A stretch of DNA of 64,000 nt from Candidatus Bathyarchaeota archaeon (GCA_026014735.1 JAOZHT010000001.1:186001-250000), one strand, 5' to 3'. Counted from the first letter of the stretch, positions 15,143 to 24,373 are shown. Notes: generated by a model from the letters alone, not told the origin. Numbers and translations: made by a program.

Positions 15143-16584
15143 CCAGACGCAGACAGGAACACTTCCATATTACACAGCTCAAACGCACCTATAACCGCGA
15201 AACAGACACCTTCACGGTTAACATAAGCTACGAAACCGCGCCTACAGTGCTAACTGAGCGCACCAAAGAGGTCGCAGAGGCTTTTGGGCTCGGAGCAGAC
15301 CAAACCCACAAATTCATACTCTATGACAACGTCAACATCAAAATTCGACCCACCGATGTTGTCCTCATAACCGGCGACAGCGGAAGCGGCAAATCTGCGC
15401 TGCTAAAAGCCCTCAAAGCGGATTTAGGCGAGCAAGTAGCCGACGCAAAAGCCCTCTCCATCCAGCCCGAGCAGCCCATTATCGAAACCGTCGGCGCAAA
15501 CACTACAGAAGCCATCGGAGCCCTCAGCCAAGTCGGCTTAAATGACGCCTTCATTTTTCTCCGCCCTTACAGCCAACTCAGCGATGGGCAGAAACACCGT
15601 TACCAAGCTGCACAGCTAGCCGCATCGATGAAGCCTTTTTGGGTAATCGACGAGTTTACAAGTACCCTGGATAGGGACACAGCCAAGATTTTAGCGTTTA
15701 ACCTCCAAAAGTTAGCCCGTAAAAGTGGCAAAGTAATCATCGCAGCTACTACTCACCGTGACCTCCTCAAAGACTTTGCACCAAACGTACATATCCACAA
15801 ACGCTATGGCAAAGAGGTAACTGTGCGTTATTACCCCAAAGCCAAAGCAAAACAGTGCTCACTCACAAAGCAGATGACGATAACACAGGGCACAGCAGCC
15901 GAATACAACGCCCTCTGCGAATTCCACTACCGCGCCCACCGAACACCGCCAACACGCAAAATCTTCACCCTTAAACGCAGAGGTGAACTTTGCGGAGTTA
16001 TCGTTTACTGTTATCCGCCGCCGATGTGTTTTGGGCGAAGCAAAGTTTGGAAGGGCAGCATGGAGGAGCTGCAGCGGGAAATCAGCGTAATCAGCCGAGT
16101 AGTAGTCCACCCTAAGTACCGCAGCATCGGCTTAGGCGAAAAACTCGTCAGAGACACATTGCCTTTCGCTGGGACGCCCTGTGTTGAAGCAGTTGCGGTC
16201 ATGGCAAAATACAACCCGTTCTTTGAGAAAGCAGGAATGCAAAAAATCGCAGAAAGCCGACCCAGCAAAGCCGTCACCCAAGCACTGGCAAAGCTGGAGG
16301 ATTTGGGTTTTGATGTGATGCTAATGGGCTCAGCAACCTACAACCAACAAAAAATAGCCCAAACCGGCACCCAGCCCCTCCTAGACATCTTAACTGAGCT
16401 TTCCAAGAGCGACGGCGGAATCAGACGCAGATTAGCCTCCACCAAAAACCCCTACCCAAGCCACACCGAAGCCGCAGAGAAAATCGCCGCCTACACCCCC
16501 CAGGAGCTAGCAGAGGCGTTAAAAAGGCTCAGCTTCGCATGCCAAACAAAAACCTACCTATTTTGGGCAAAAGTCCCCATTTAA
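15139..16584 (+). CDS. ABC-ATPase / GNAT acetyltransferase fusion
   Basis: 481 residues from GTG 15139, which overlaps the TerL stop by 4 nt. Residues ~55-240 are a soluble ABC-class ATPase: Walker A LITGDSGSGKSALLKAL, signature QLSDGQKHRYQ, Walker B FWVIDEFTSTLD, and H-loop AATTHRDLL. There are no membrane helices, and no permease gene lies nearby. Residues ~260-410 form a GNAT domain with the acetyl-CoA site VISRVVVHPKYRSIGLGEKLV, preceded by strand motifs (RGELCGVIVYCYPP). The last ~70 residues (DGGIRRRLASTKNPYP and on) are unassigned. ABC-GNAT fusions occur in phage-linked and archaeal chromosomal settings; the acetylated target is unknown. Confidence 0.85.
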   Translation: MTRRRQEHFHITQLKRTYNRETDTFTVNISYETAPTVLTERTKEVAEAFGLGADQTHKFILYDNVNIKIRPTDVVLITGDSGSGKSALLKALKADLGEQVADAKALSIQPEQPIIETVGANTTEAIGALSQVGLNDAFIFLRPYSQLSDGQKHRYQAAQLAASMKPFWVIDEFTSTLDRDTAKILAFNLQKLARKSGKVIIAATTHRDLLKDFAPNVHIHKRYGKEVTVRYYPKAKAKQCSLTKQMTITQGTAAEYNALCEFHYRAHRTPPTRKIFTLKRRGELCGVIVYCYPPPMCFGRSKVWKGSMEELQREISVISRVVVHPKYRSIGLGEKLVRDTLPFAGTPCVEAVAVMAKYNPFFEKAGMQKIAESRPSKAVTQALAKLEDLGFDVMLMGSATYNQQKIAQTGTQPLLDILTELSKSDGGIRRRLASTKNPYPSHTEAAEKIAAYTPQELAEALKRLSFACQTKTYLFWAKVPI

Positions 16585-16602
16585 CAGCTTTCCAAGTAAA
16601 CG

Positions 16603-16608
16603 TTATAA
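16603..16608 (+). promoter_or_regulatory. TATA box of the beta-helix surface protein gene
   Basis: TTATAA 24-29 bp before ATG 16632. The spacing predicts a transcript starting almost at the start codon (leaderless) and supports choosing this ATG over in-frame starts upstream. The element lies just after the stop of the ABC/GNAT gene, so this gene is transcribed separately. Confidence 0.55.
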
Positions 16609-16631
16609 GCAGAGCGGTCCACTCTGAAACT

Positions 16632-17882
16632 ATGGATCGAAAAGCAGTTTTTTCAGGGTTTCTAATCCTAATAATCGCTTTTTCATCAATCCTTATGTTT
16701 TCGCAGACCTCATCGGCGCAGGCCAGCGGAACAGACACCAGAGGCAAAATAGCCTCAGATACCACTTGGACTAAAACGGGCAGCCCCTACAGTCTTAGCG
16801 GGCCTGTCGCAGTCATGGACGGCGCGACCCTAAGAGTTGAGCCGGGCGTAGTCATCAACCTTAACAGCTACTACATGCAGGTCAACGGCACCTTAACCGC
16901 TATAGGCTCAGGCTCGGAGCCAATCTACATTAACGATGGCAGCAGCTTCGACCTTCTTAATCCCTTTGGCCCAGCCGACCCCGCTGGTATAACCTTTTAC
17001 ACCCAAAGCACAGACTGCGCTTTAGACTACGTGGTATTCAATCACACACAAGTTGAGGTGGATAGCGCCGCCAGAATAGCACATTCAAAAGGCGGTTCGG
17101 TAATAATCAGCGGCAACCCCACATTAACGGGCAACTCAGAAATGTCAATCACCGCTTTCGGAGGCAGCCCCACAATAACAGGTAACACCCTAAACAGTCG
17201 AATCATCATTTATCAGGGTTCACCCATCATAACCAACAACCAAATCGCCTGCAACGGCATGGGGATCTTTTTAGGATTCAAACATGGTCTACTGAAAACC
17301 GATACACCCATCATCAACGGCAACACCATAACCGGAACTTTCACGCCAGCTATCTACGTGACTGGTTCAGCAACTGTTCAAAATAACCTTATTGTGGGCT
17401 CCGGCAGCTCCATAGGCATCACCGTTAATGGTGGACAGGACGGCGCAGGAGTAATCAGCATCCAGCACAACACCATAGTGGGCTGCCAAACTGGACTACA
17501 AATCGGAGAAACAACAGGCACTCTGACATTCAGCAACAACAACATCCAAAACATCACATCCAACTATGTCTACAGCCAATCCTCAAGCAGCTTCAGTCTA
17601 GCCAACAACTACTGGGGAACCACAGACACCCAAACAATCAACAACGGCATCTACGACGGCAAATACGACTTCAACATAGGTGACATAACCATAGACCCTA
17701 TTTTAACCGTGCCAGACCAAACTGCACCCACAGCGCCAACACCCACAAGCACCACCCAACCGACGCCGTCACCCTCCGTCCCCGAATACCCCATCACCGT
17801 CATCTTGCTCTTCGCAATTCTTGCAACCACACTAACAGCTTCAGTTTACGCTAAAAAGTCAAAGCCGCGCCTTGAAATTTAG
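16632..17882 (+). CDS. Secreted right-handed beta-helix protein with VPEYP C-terminal anchor
   Basis: 416 residues from ATG 16632. Signal peptide MDRKAVFSGFLILIIAFSS with cleavage after SSAQA. From ~residue 40 there is an imperfect repeat of strand-Gly-Asn units (SLSGPVAVMDGATLRVEPG, GNPTLTGNS, GSPTITGNT, NNQIACNGMGI, NNLIVGSG) typical of right-handed parallel beta-helix (NosD/pectate-lyase-like) folds. A Pro/Thr-rich spacer (TAPTAPTPTSTTQPTPSPS) leads to VPEYPITVILLFAILATTL and a basic tail KKSKPRLEI, the archaeal VPEFP-type surface anchor. It is likely a cell-surface glycan-binding or adhesion protein. Confidence 0.85.
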   Translation: MDRKAVFSGFLILIIAFSSILMFSQTSSAQASGTDTRGKIASDTTWTKTGSPYSLSGPVAVMDGATLRVEPGVVINLNSYYMQVNGTLTAIGSGSEPIYINDGSSFDLLNPFGPADPAGITFYTQSTDCALDYVVFNHTQVEVDSAARIAHSKGGSVIISGNPTLTGNSEMSITAFGGSPTITGNTLNSRIIIYQGSPIITNNQIACNGMGIFLGFKHGLLKTDTPIINGNTITGTFTPAIYVTGSATVQNNLIVGSGSSIGITVNGGQDGAGVISIQHNTIVGCQTGLQIGETTGTLTFSNNNIQNITSNYVYSQSSSSFSLANNYWGTTDTQTINNGIYDGKYDFNIGDITIDPILTVPDQTAPTAPTPTSTTQPTPSPSVPEYPITVILLFAILATTLTASVYAKKSKPRLEI

Positions 17883-17886
17883 AGTA

Positions 17887-18204
17887 GCGATGGACCGCTG
17901 CGGTTTGACGCCTAGACTCCGCCTGGAGACTTCAAGCCCTACACTCGTACCCGCATCCCCTTGAGCGCATAACGTCCAAACTTAGGTTGCTCTCTCCCGA
18001 GCCTAGCCGGGTTCGCCTGCTAAACAACGAAACAGCTTCCCTACGGAAACTGCCCGTTGACCGCCAGCCCCAAAGGACAGATAGTCACTGGTTCGGAGGT
18101 GAAACTCCAGGCGGCCTTTGACGCCTCATCCGCAGATGTCAGCCCGTCATGTAGAGGATTTACGGATATAATGGACCCCTGACCCACCGCCTAAGATCCA
18201 TCGC
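17887..18204 (-). ncRNA. Archaeal 7S signal-recognition-particle RNA
   Basis: About 318 nt on the minus strand. The ends pair: GCGATGGATC at the 5' end (18204-18195) with GGTCCATCGC at the 3' end (17896-17887), forming the terminal helix expected of archaeal 7S RNA. Near 18010-17982 the SRP54-binding hairpin reads AGGCTCGGGAGAGAGCAACC, which lines up base for base with the universal AGGTCCGGAAGGAAGCAGCC, keeping the AGCA bulge but with a GGGA tetraloop in place of GGAA. A TATA-like TTTTAAAG lies about 25 bp before the 5' end. The RNA is the scaffold for SRP19/SRP54 in co-translational membrane targeting. End points are approximate. Confidence 0.87.
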
Positions 18205-18341
18205 CGCAAATAGAGTGGCTAGTCCAACTTTAAAACTTATGCCAAAAGGAACAGGTGGCGAGACCTGAAACATCGTTTTTGGTTTGCTGGATGAAAATTC
18301 TAATTAAGCATGAAATTGTAGCCACATTGCAGTGGGACGCA

Positions 18342-18452
18342 ATGAGCACAAAAACCAAACTTAGATGCAAAGCCTGTGGTCGACCAATAACCCAGCAGGT
18401 CCATGATAACTGCGACGGCATGTGCCTTGAATGCTGGGATGACGAAGGCTAA
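18342..18452 (+). CDS. Short zinc-ribbon protein
   Basis: 36 residues, MSTKTKLRCKACGRPI to GMCLECWDDEG. Two CxxC pairs (CKAC, CLEC) with a third Cys and a His between them make a minimal zinc ribbon. A longer in-frame start at 18255 would add 29 residues with no family signal and overlap the SRP promoter region. T-rich DNA follows at once. Function unknown. Confidence 0.55.
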   Translation: MSTKTKLRCKACGRPITQQVHDNCDGMCLECWDDEG

Positions 18453-18476
18453 CGGTTAGAGCGCAGCATCCTAGAA

Positions 18477-18513
18477 CATTTTTTTATTTGTCCCATAGAT
18501 ATCGATTTTTTTA
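18477..18513 (+). terminator. Poly-T terminator
   Basis: Two T-tracts (ATTTTTTTATTTG and GATTTTTTTAG) about 25-60 bp after the small zinc-ribbon gene, as expected for intrinsic archaeal termination, which depends on T-runs. Confidence 0.5.
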
Positions 18514-18560
18514 GATTGAATGTCAACTCAACCTAAAAATTATGCCAAAAAAAATGGGCG

Positions 18561-19361
18561 TTAGGTTTTCGCTGCGGTTTTGAGGGCGGAACCGGCGGCA
18601 TGGAGCTGGCTAAGCATGTCGGGTTGGTTTTGGGCGATGATGTTGATGAATGCGCTGCCCACGATGACTGCGTCTGCGCCTGCCCCGATGACCCGCTGAA
18701 CATGCTCGGGCTTGGAGATGCCAAACCCAACTGCCAATGGCACCTTCCCCTCTGTGTAGGGCTGCACCCTTCGGATAAGCTGCACTGTCGAATCCGCCAT
18801 GCTGCTCTGGGCACCCGTGACGCCGAACCGCGACACCAAATACAGAAAACCTGAGGAGGCATCCACGATTCTGCTCAGGCGCTCATTTGAGGTAGCTGGA
18901 GACGCAAGGAAAACGGTGTCCAAGCCCTGCGCCGCCGCGGCTCTGCGGTAATCCGAGGCTTCCTCCACGGGCAAGTCGGGCACGATGAAGCCGTCTACGC
19001 CCGCATTTTTGGCTGCTGTCAGGAAACCGTCGAGTCCAACGTGCAATATGGGGTTGTAGTAGGTCATGATTACCAGCGGGATGTCATGCTGCGCTTTGAT
19101 TTCAGCTGCGATCTCCAACACCCGCATCGGCGTAGTACCCGCGTTCAGTGCGCGTAGGCTCGCATCTTGGATTGTTGGCCCATCCGCTATGGGGTCGGAA
19201 AAGGGCAGCCCAAGCTCAAGTATGTCTACGCCGCCCCGTATGAGGGCATCGGCGATTTTGGGGGTCTGCTCGGGAGTGGGGTCGCCTGCGGTTATGTAGC
19301 CGATCAGCAAACCCTGTCTTGCCGCTTTGGCTTTCTGGAAGATTTGGCTTATTTTACTCAT
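18561..19361 (-). CDS. trpA: Tryptophan synthase alpha subunit
   Basis: 266 residues, full length. Cleaves indole-3-glycerol phosphate to indole and glyceraldehyde-3-phosphate within the alpha2beta2 complex. The start of the barrel is [16 protein letters not shown]. The catalytic Glu is in [18 protein letters not shown], the catalytic Asp in [13 protein letters not shown], and the phosphate loop is [10 protein letters not shown]. The ATG overlaps the trpB stop by 4 nt. This is the last gene of the trpEGDCBA operon. Confidence 0.97.
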   Translation of the reverse strand: MSKISQIFQKAKAARQGLLIGYITAGDPTPEQTPKIADALIRGGVDILELGLPFSDPIADGPTIQDASLRALNAGTTPMRVLEIAAEIKAQHDIPLVIMTYYNPILHVGLDGFLTAAKNAGVDGFIVPDLPVEEASDYRRAAAAQGLDTVFLASPATSNERLSRIVDASSGFLYLVSRFGVTGAQSSMADSTVQLIRRVQPYTEGKVPLAVGFGISKPEHVQRVIGAGADAVIVGSAFINIIAQNQPDMLSQLHAAGSALKTAAKT

Positions 19362-20554
19362 ATTTCTGCACCTATGAATTTCGCTATGGTTTCCACGTCT
19401 TTGTCGCCGCGTCCCGAAAGGGTCACGACGACGGATTGATCTTTGCGCATCTGAGGCGCCAGCTTCACCGCATATGCCAGTGCATGCGAAGACTCCAACG
19501 CGGGGAGGATGCCTTCTTCTTTGCAGAGCAAAAGGAAAGCGTCGGCGGCTTCTTTGTCGGTTGCGTAAGCGTACTCTGCCCGCCGAATGGTTTTGAGGAA
19601 CGAATGTTCGGGTCCCACGCCGGGGTAATCGAGTCCCGCGGAGAGGCTGGTGGTGTTCTGGATTTGCCCGTTTTTGTCCTGCAGTATGTAGGTGTACATG
19701 CCATGGAAGACGCCTTCGCTGCCCGCAGCCAACGTCGCCGCATGCCGCCCTGACTCGATGCCTTCGCCTGCGGCTTCTACGCCGATGAGCTTCACGTCCA
19801 AATCGTCTTCGAAGGGATAAAACGTGCCCATCGCGTTGCTGCCGCCGCCCACGCAGGCCACCAATGCATCTGGGATGCCGCCGGTTTTGGCTTTGAATTG
19901 CTGCTTGATTTCTTTGCCAATTACGCTTTGGAAGTCCCGCACAATCATCGGGTAAGGATGCGGCCCCATCGTTGAGCCGATGAGGTAATATGTGCTTTCA
20001 AGGTTGGTTACCCAGTCGCGGAATGCCTCGTTGATGCTGTCCTTGAGCGTTTTGGAGCCGGATTCAACCGGGTGCACCTCGGCATCCATCAGTTTCATGC
20101 GGAAAACATTTAGTCTCTGCCGCTCGCAGTCCTCGGTGCCCATAAACACTACGGCTTTAAGCCCCAAAGCTGCGCAGGCAATAGCTGTTGCCACGCCATG
20201 CTGCCCCGCGCCTGTCTCGGCGATAACCCGGTTTTTGCCCATCCGCTTAGCCAGCAGCGCCTGACCCAGCGTGTTGTTGATTTTATGTGCGCCTCCATGG
20301 GCGAGGTCTTCACGTTTAAGGTAGATTTTTGCCCCGCCCAGCTTGCGGGTGAGGTTCTCGGCAAGGTAGAGCGGTGTCGGTCGCCCCACGAATTCAGCCA
20401 GGTAATAGTCGAGTTGCCGCTGGAACTGGGGGTCAGCTTTGGCTTCCAAGTAGGCTTTTTCAAGTTGGGTGATGGCTTCCATGAGGATTTCGGGGACAAA
20501 GCGTCCGCCGTATTTACCGTATTTGCCATCGACTGGGTAGCTGCTTAACTTCAT
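19358..20554 (-). CDS. trpB: Tryptophan synthase beta subunit
   Basis: 398 residues. PLP enzyme condensing indole with serine. The PLP lysine is in [17 protein letters not shown], the phosphate-binding loop is [10 protein letters not shown], and ETGAGQHG is the catalytic-loop motif of the TrpB1 type that works with TrpA. The N-terminus [14 protein letters not shown] is typical for this type, which distinguishes it from the stand-alone TrpB2 form common in archaea. Overlaps trpC by 4 nt. Confidence 0.97.
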   Translation of the reverse strand: MKLSSYPVDGKYGKYGGRFVPEILMEAITQLEKAYLEAKADPQFQRQLDYYLAEFVGRPTPLYLAENLTRKLGGAKIYLKREDLAHGGAHKINNTLGQALLAKRMGKNRVIAETGAGQHGVATAIACAALGLKAVVFMGTEDCERQRLNVFRMKLMDAEVHPVESGSKTLKDSINEAFRDWVTNLESTYYLIGSTMGPHPYPMIVRDFQSVIGKEIKQQFKAKTGGIPDALVACVGGGSNAMGTFYPFEDDLDVKLIGVEAAGEGIESGRHAATLAAGSEGVFHGMYTYILQDKNGQIQNTTSLSAGLDYPGVGPEHSFLKTIRRAEYAYATDKEAADAFLLLCKEEGILPALESSHALAYAVKLAPQMRKDQSVVVTLSGRGDKDVETIAKFIGAEI

Positions 20555-21327
20555 GCTTGCACAAACTCCTTAACTTTCAATTCAACATTCTCAGTTACCA
20601 TGATGCTTGAGCCAACCAAAAACCCGTCTGCGCCGCATCCGCGGAGAAACTGCAGGTCAGAGGCCGTTTGGATGCCGCTTTCCGATATCACGGTTTTGCC
20701 GTGTTTGCCTTGACGCTGTAGGATGGTTTTGGTGGTGTCTAAGTTGATTTTCAGCGTCGCTAAATCCCGGTTGTTGATGCCTACCAAATCCGCTTTGGTC
20801 TGGACCGCTTTTAGGTACTCCTCTTGGGTGTGCGCCTCCAGCAGCACCTCCAGTCCGTAGCCGTGCGCATCCGCGATTGCCTCGTCAACGCCAAATGCAC
20901 AGTAGCCCCGCTCAAAAAGCGCCTCAATCAGCAACACCGCATTAGCGCCCAGCTTGGAGGCGACCTCGATTTGTTTGTGCACCAAAACAATATCCTTCAT
21001 GAGGATAGGCAAATTTGTGGCTGATCGCGCTTGGCTAAGCGCCGATAGGGAACCGTTGAAGTGTTTGGGTTCAGTGAGCACCGATAACCCTGCGGCGCCG
21101 CCCCGCTGCATCGCATGCGCCAGCGCTGAGGCATCTATGCTGCCGCGGATGGCGCCGGCGGAGGGGGAAGCCGCCTTAATTTCCGCTATAACCGCGTTGG
21201 CTTTAGCCGTTAAAACCGCTGCTTTGAGGCTGGCGCGGACGGGCTTTACGGTTCGGTAATGCTTGTAGTATCCGCCTTCGATGCTGTCTAAGGCATCCTT
21301 TGCGAGCATGTCTAGGAAATCTGTCAT
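20551..21327 (-). CDS. trpC: Indole-3-glycerol-phosphate synthase
   Basis: 258 residues, a single (beta/alpha)8 domain and not a TrpC-TrpF fusion. [16 protein letters not shown] carries the catalytic Lys near the N-terminus, [28 protein letters not shown] holds the second Lys and Glu, and [15 protein letters not shown] and VISESGIQ are strand 7/8 motifs. It converts carboxyphenylamino-deoxyribulose phosphate to IGP. Overlaps trpD by 4 nt. No phosphoribosylanthranilate isomerase is encoded in the operon. Confidence 0.96.
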   Translation of the reverse strand: MTDFLDMLAKDALDSIEGGYYKHYRTVKPVRASLKAAVLTAKANAVIAEIKAASPSAGAIRGSIDASALAHAMQRGGAAGLSVLTEPKHFNGSLSALSQARSATNLPILMKDIVLVHKQIEVASKLGANAVLLIEALFERGYCAFGVDEAIADAHGYGLEVLLEAHTQEEYLKAVQTKADLVGINNRDLATLKINLDTTKTILQRQGKHGKTVISESGIQTASDLQFLRGCGADGFLVGSSIMVTENVELKVKEFVQA

Positions 21328-22376
21328 TGCTGCTCATACTCCTCAAGCTTCTGCAAGTCTCCACCTGACAATTCAACTAATCTCCTTAGTTTACTGTAAG
21401 CAGCACCGCTTTTGATAGATTTTTGGGCAAGCTCCCTGCCCTCCCCAAACGATGCGGCTTTTCCGCCCACCATGATGCCTGCGGCGGCGTTGACCAGCAC
21501 AATGTCGGCTTTCGCCGTGCCCAAGTCCTCGCCGGCGATGATTTTAAGCGTAACCCGCGCGCTTTCTATCGCCGAGTGGCATTGCAGGCTGGCAACCTCA
21601 GCTTTTTTTACCCCCAAATCCCTCGGTGACAGCGTGGTTTCTGTGACTTGGCCGTCTTTTAAGTGGGCAACCGCGGTTTTCCCAACCGTGGAAATTTCGT
21701 CGAGCCCATCGAGGCCATGCACCACCATTGCTTCTTGGCAGCCCAGCTTTCCCAGCGCCGATGCCAGCGGAACCGCAAGTTTAGAGTCGTAGACGCCTAA
21801 AAGTTGCGAGGAGGCGTTAGCGGGGTTAGTTAAGGGTCCAAGCATGTTGAAGACGGTTCGGATGCCGATTTCGCGTCTCACCGGCGCCACGTGTTTCATG
21901 GCTGGGTGGAAGGCTGGTGCAAACATGAAGCCCACGCCGACCTCCTCGATGGCGGCTTCAATTGTTTCCGGCGATTGGGATAGGTTGAATCCCAGCTGCT
22001 CCAGCACATCGGCGCTGCCGCTGCAGGAGGTGACGGAGCGGTTGCCATGCTTAGCCACTGCAACGCCTGCGCCTGCAATCACAAACGCGGCGGCGGTGCT
22101 CACGTTAAAGGTTTTGAGTTTGTCACCGCCTGTGCCGCAGGTGTCCACTAGGCGCCCCGCGACTTTGGGGTGGATTTGGCGGCAGTGCATGCGCATCACG
22201 GAGGCGAAGGCGTAGAGTTCCTCTGCGGATTCGCCCTTGAGGCGTAGCGCGGTGAGGAATGATGCGGTTTGGGCGCTGGTGGCTTGTCCAGTCATGATTT
22301 CCGCCATAACCGCTTCAGCCTCGCTGGTGCTGAGGGATTTGCCTTCCATCAGCTGGGCTATGCTTTGCTGTATCAT
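21324..22376 (-). CDS. trpD: Anthranilate phosphoribosyltransferase
   Basis: 350 residues. Transfers phosphoribosyl from PRPP to anthranilate. Motifs: DTCGTGGDKLKTFNVSTAA (PRPP site), KHGNRSVTSCSGSADVLE, and RTVFNMLGPLTNPA. The helical N-terminal domain is complete. Overlaps trpG by 4 nt and trpC by 4 nt. Confidence 0.96.
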   Translation of the reverse strand: MIQQSIAQLMEGKSLSTSEAEAVMAEIMTGQATSAQTASFLTALRLKGESAEELYAFASVMRMHCRQIHPKVAGRLVDTCGTGGDKLKTFNVSTAAAFVIAGAGVAVAKHGNRSVTSCSGSADVLEQLGFNLSQSPETIEAAIEEVGVGFMFAPAFHPAMKHVAPVRREIGIRTVFNMLGPLTNPANASSQLLGVYDSKLAVPLASALGKLGCQEAMVVHGLDGLDEISTVGKTAVAHLKDGQVTETTLSPRDLGVKKAEVASLQCHSAIESARVTLKIIAGEDLGTAKADIVLVNAAAGIMVGGKAASFGEGRELAQKSIKSGAAYSKLRRLVELSGGDLQKLEEYEQQ

Positions 22377-22957
22377 GGCTTTGCCTCCAGAAAGTTATGG
22401 ATGATTGTTTTGCCGTCTTCGCAAAGTATGGATTCAGGGTGAAATTGGACTCCGTAAATGGGGTATTTTCGGTGGCGTACCCCCATGATTTCGCTGTCGT
22501 CGATGGCTTCAGCGATGATTTCAAGGCAACCTGGGATGCTGCTGCGTTCCCCAGCCAGCGAGTGGTATCTTGTGGCGTTGAAGGGGTTGCGGACTCCGCG
22601 GAAGATGCCTTCGCCGCTGTGGCGTATGCTGCAGGTTTTGCCATGCATGAGTTTTTTTGCGTGGATGACTTTGCCGCCGTAGCTGTAGATTATGCCCTGA
22701 TGGCCAAGGCAAACGCCCAAGGTTGGAATGTCTGGGCTGAGGGTTTGGAGGATGGCTTTGCAGACGCCGAAGAATTTGTCGTCTTCTGGGTTGCCTGGGC
22801 CAGGCGAGATGACGATGCGGTCAGGCTTGAGCTTTGCGGCTTCCTCAAGCGTGATTTGGTCGTTTCTGTAAACCACCACTTCGGCGCCTTGCTCACCGAT
22901 GTACTGGACGAGGTTGTAGACGAAGCTGTCATAGTTGTCGATTACCAAAACTTTCAT
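22373..22957 (-). CDS. trpG: Anthranilate synthase glutamine amidotransferase component
   Basis: 194 residues, class I glutamine amidotransferase. Nucleophile Cys in PTLGVCLGHQGI, oxyanion motif ISPGPGNPED, and catalytic His-Glu in GVQFHPES near the C-terminus. It supplies ammonia to TrpE. Overlaps trpE by 4 nt. Confidence 0.95.
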   Translation of the reverse strand: MKVLVIDNYDSFVYNLVQYIGEQGAEVVVYRNDQITLEEAAKLKPDRIVISPGPGNPEDDKFFGVCKAILQTLSPDIPTLGVCLGHQGIIYSYGGKVIHAKKLMHGKTCSIRHSGEGIFRGVRNPFNATRYHSLAGERSSIPGCLEIIAEAIDDSEIMGVRHRKYPIYGVQFHPESILCEDGKTIIHNFLEAKP

Positions 22958-24373
22958 TGAATTTTGCCTCCTGATGCATGCTGCAGCGCCTTCATGAGCG
23001 CTTCAGCTTTGTGTTCGGTTTCAACCCACTCTTTTTCGGGCACTGAATCTGCCACGATGCCTGCGCCCGCTTGGATATAGGCGGTGTTGCCTTCGGCGAA
23101 GAGGGTGCGGATGGTTATGGCGAAGTCTGCGTTGCCGTTGCAGCTAAAATAGCCTACGGCGCCTGCGTATGGTCCACGATGGGATGGTTCAAGTTCCTCG
23201 ATGATTTCCATAGCTCGGACTTTTGGGGCGCCAGAAACTGTGCCCGCTGGAAAAACCGCCTTTAGTGCATCAAAGCTTTCTAAACCATCTTTGAGGTCGC
23301 CGACGACTTGGGAAACGATGTGCTGGACATGGCTGAACTGGTGAACCTGCATGAATTCGGGGACGGAGACGCTGCCGTTTTTGCTGATTCTGCCGATGTC
23401 GTTTCGCGCTAAATCCACGAGCATCACATGTTCAGCGCGTTCCTTTTCGTCCATCAGTAGCTCCTCGCCCAGGCGCCTGTTCTCCGCGGGATCCGCCGTG
23501 TAGGGTACGGTGCCTGCGATTGGGAAAGTCATGACTTTACGTTTGTCTACACGTATTAGCATCTCGGGGCTGGCACCTACGATTTGGCGGCTGCCCGATT
23601 TGTAGAAGAACATATAGGGTGAAGGGTTGATTTGGCGTAGGCTCCGATAGAAGCTGAGTAGGCTGCCGCTGAAGCTGAATTGGAAGCGTTTGGAAGGCAC
23701 AACCTGGAAGATGTCGCCTTCAACGATGTACTTTTTAGCTTTTGCCACTGCAGCCTCAAAATCAGCCTTTCCGACATTAACGCTGGGCGCGGTGAAACTG
23801 AAATCTTCCTCCCCCGCAGGCGCCTCACTTAGCAGGGCCTCCAGCGCCTTCAGCCGATTTTCGCCCCGAAAATAGTAGTAAGCCTGATTTATGGTATGGT
23901 CAAAAACAACGCCATCCTCAAAAATCCCCATATCCACATCAGGGAACCCTAACACATCGGGTTTGTGGGATGGCACCTTTTCGATGTAGCGGATTGCATC
24001 GTAGCTTATGTATCCCAATGCGCCGCCGACGAATCGGAAATCCACCATGTCGTTGGCGTAGGGTGCCATGTGCTGCTGTATGGTTTGGAGGGGGTCGCTG
24101 GTTTGCTGGGTGGTGGTTTTGCCTGTTTGTGTGTCGGTTATGGTTAGGTTGCCGTTTTTGGCGGTTATGGTGGTTTTGGGGTCGAAGCCTATGAAGCTGT
24201 ATTGGGCGAGTTTCTTGGGTCCTTCGATGGATTCAAGGAGGTAGGCGGTTGGGTATTTCTGGTGGAGTTTTGAGAATAAGGTGAGGGGCTGGTTTGTGTA
24301 GTTAAATTTGAGGTAGTTTAATGGTTTGGTTGGTGTTGGCGTGCTGCCAAAGGCGATTCCCCATTTTGATCAT
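22954..24373 (-). CDS. trpE: Anthranilate synthase component I, with a frameshift near the start
   Basis: The chorismate-binding domain is intact in one frame (22954-24069 and upstream): GGALGYISYDAIRYIE, FQVVPSKRFQFSF, IAGTVPYTADPAENRR, ERAEHVMLVDLARNDIGR, FPAGTVSGAPKVRAMEII and GAVGYFSCNG. The N-terminal feedback domain is also encoded in that frame (LLESIEGPKKLAQYSFIGF) back to a stop at about 24371, but that stretch contains no ATG, GTG or TTG. The only plausible start, ATG 24373 with GGAG just upstream, is one base out of frame. Deleting one base of the A4 or G4 run at 24359-24367 would give MIKWGIAFGSTPTPTKPLNY, a normal TrpE N-terminus. This could be a sequencing or assembly error, a real mutation, or a non-standard start. 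First gene of the trp operon. Confidence 0.9.

Noticed and set aside
17887-18204. RNase P RNA or a large tRNA-like element
   Set aside because: The SRP54-binding hairpin and terminal helix fit 7S RNA; no RNase P core motifs were seen.
22397-22960. 187-codon plus-strand frame opposite trpG
   Set aside because: Entirely antisense to trpG; no motif.
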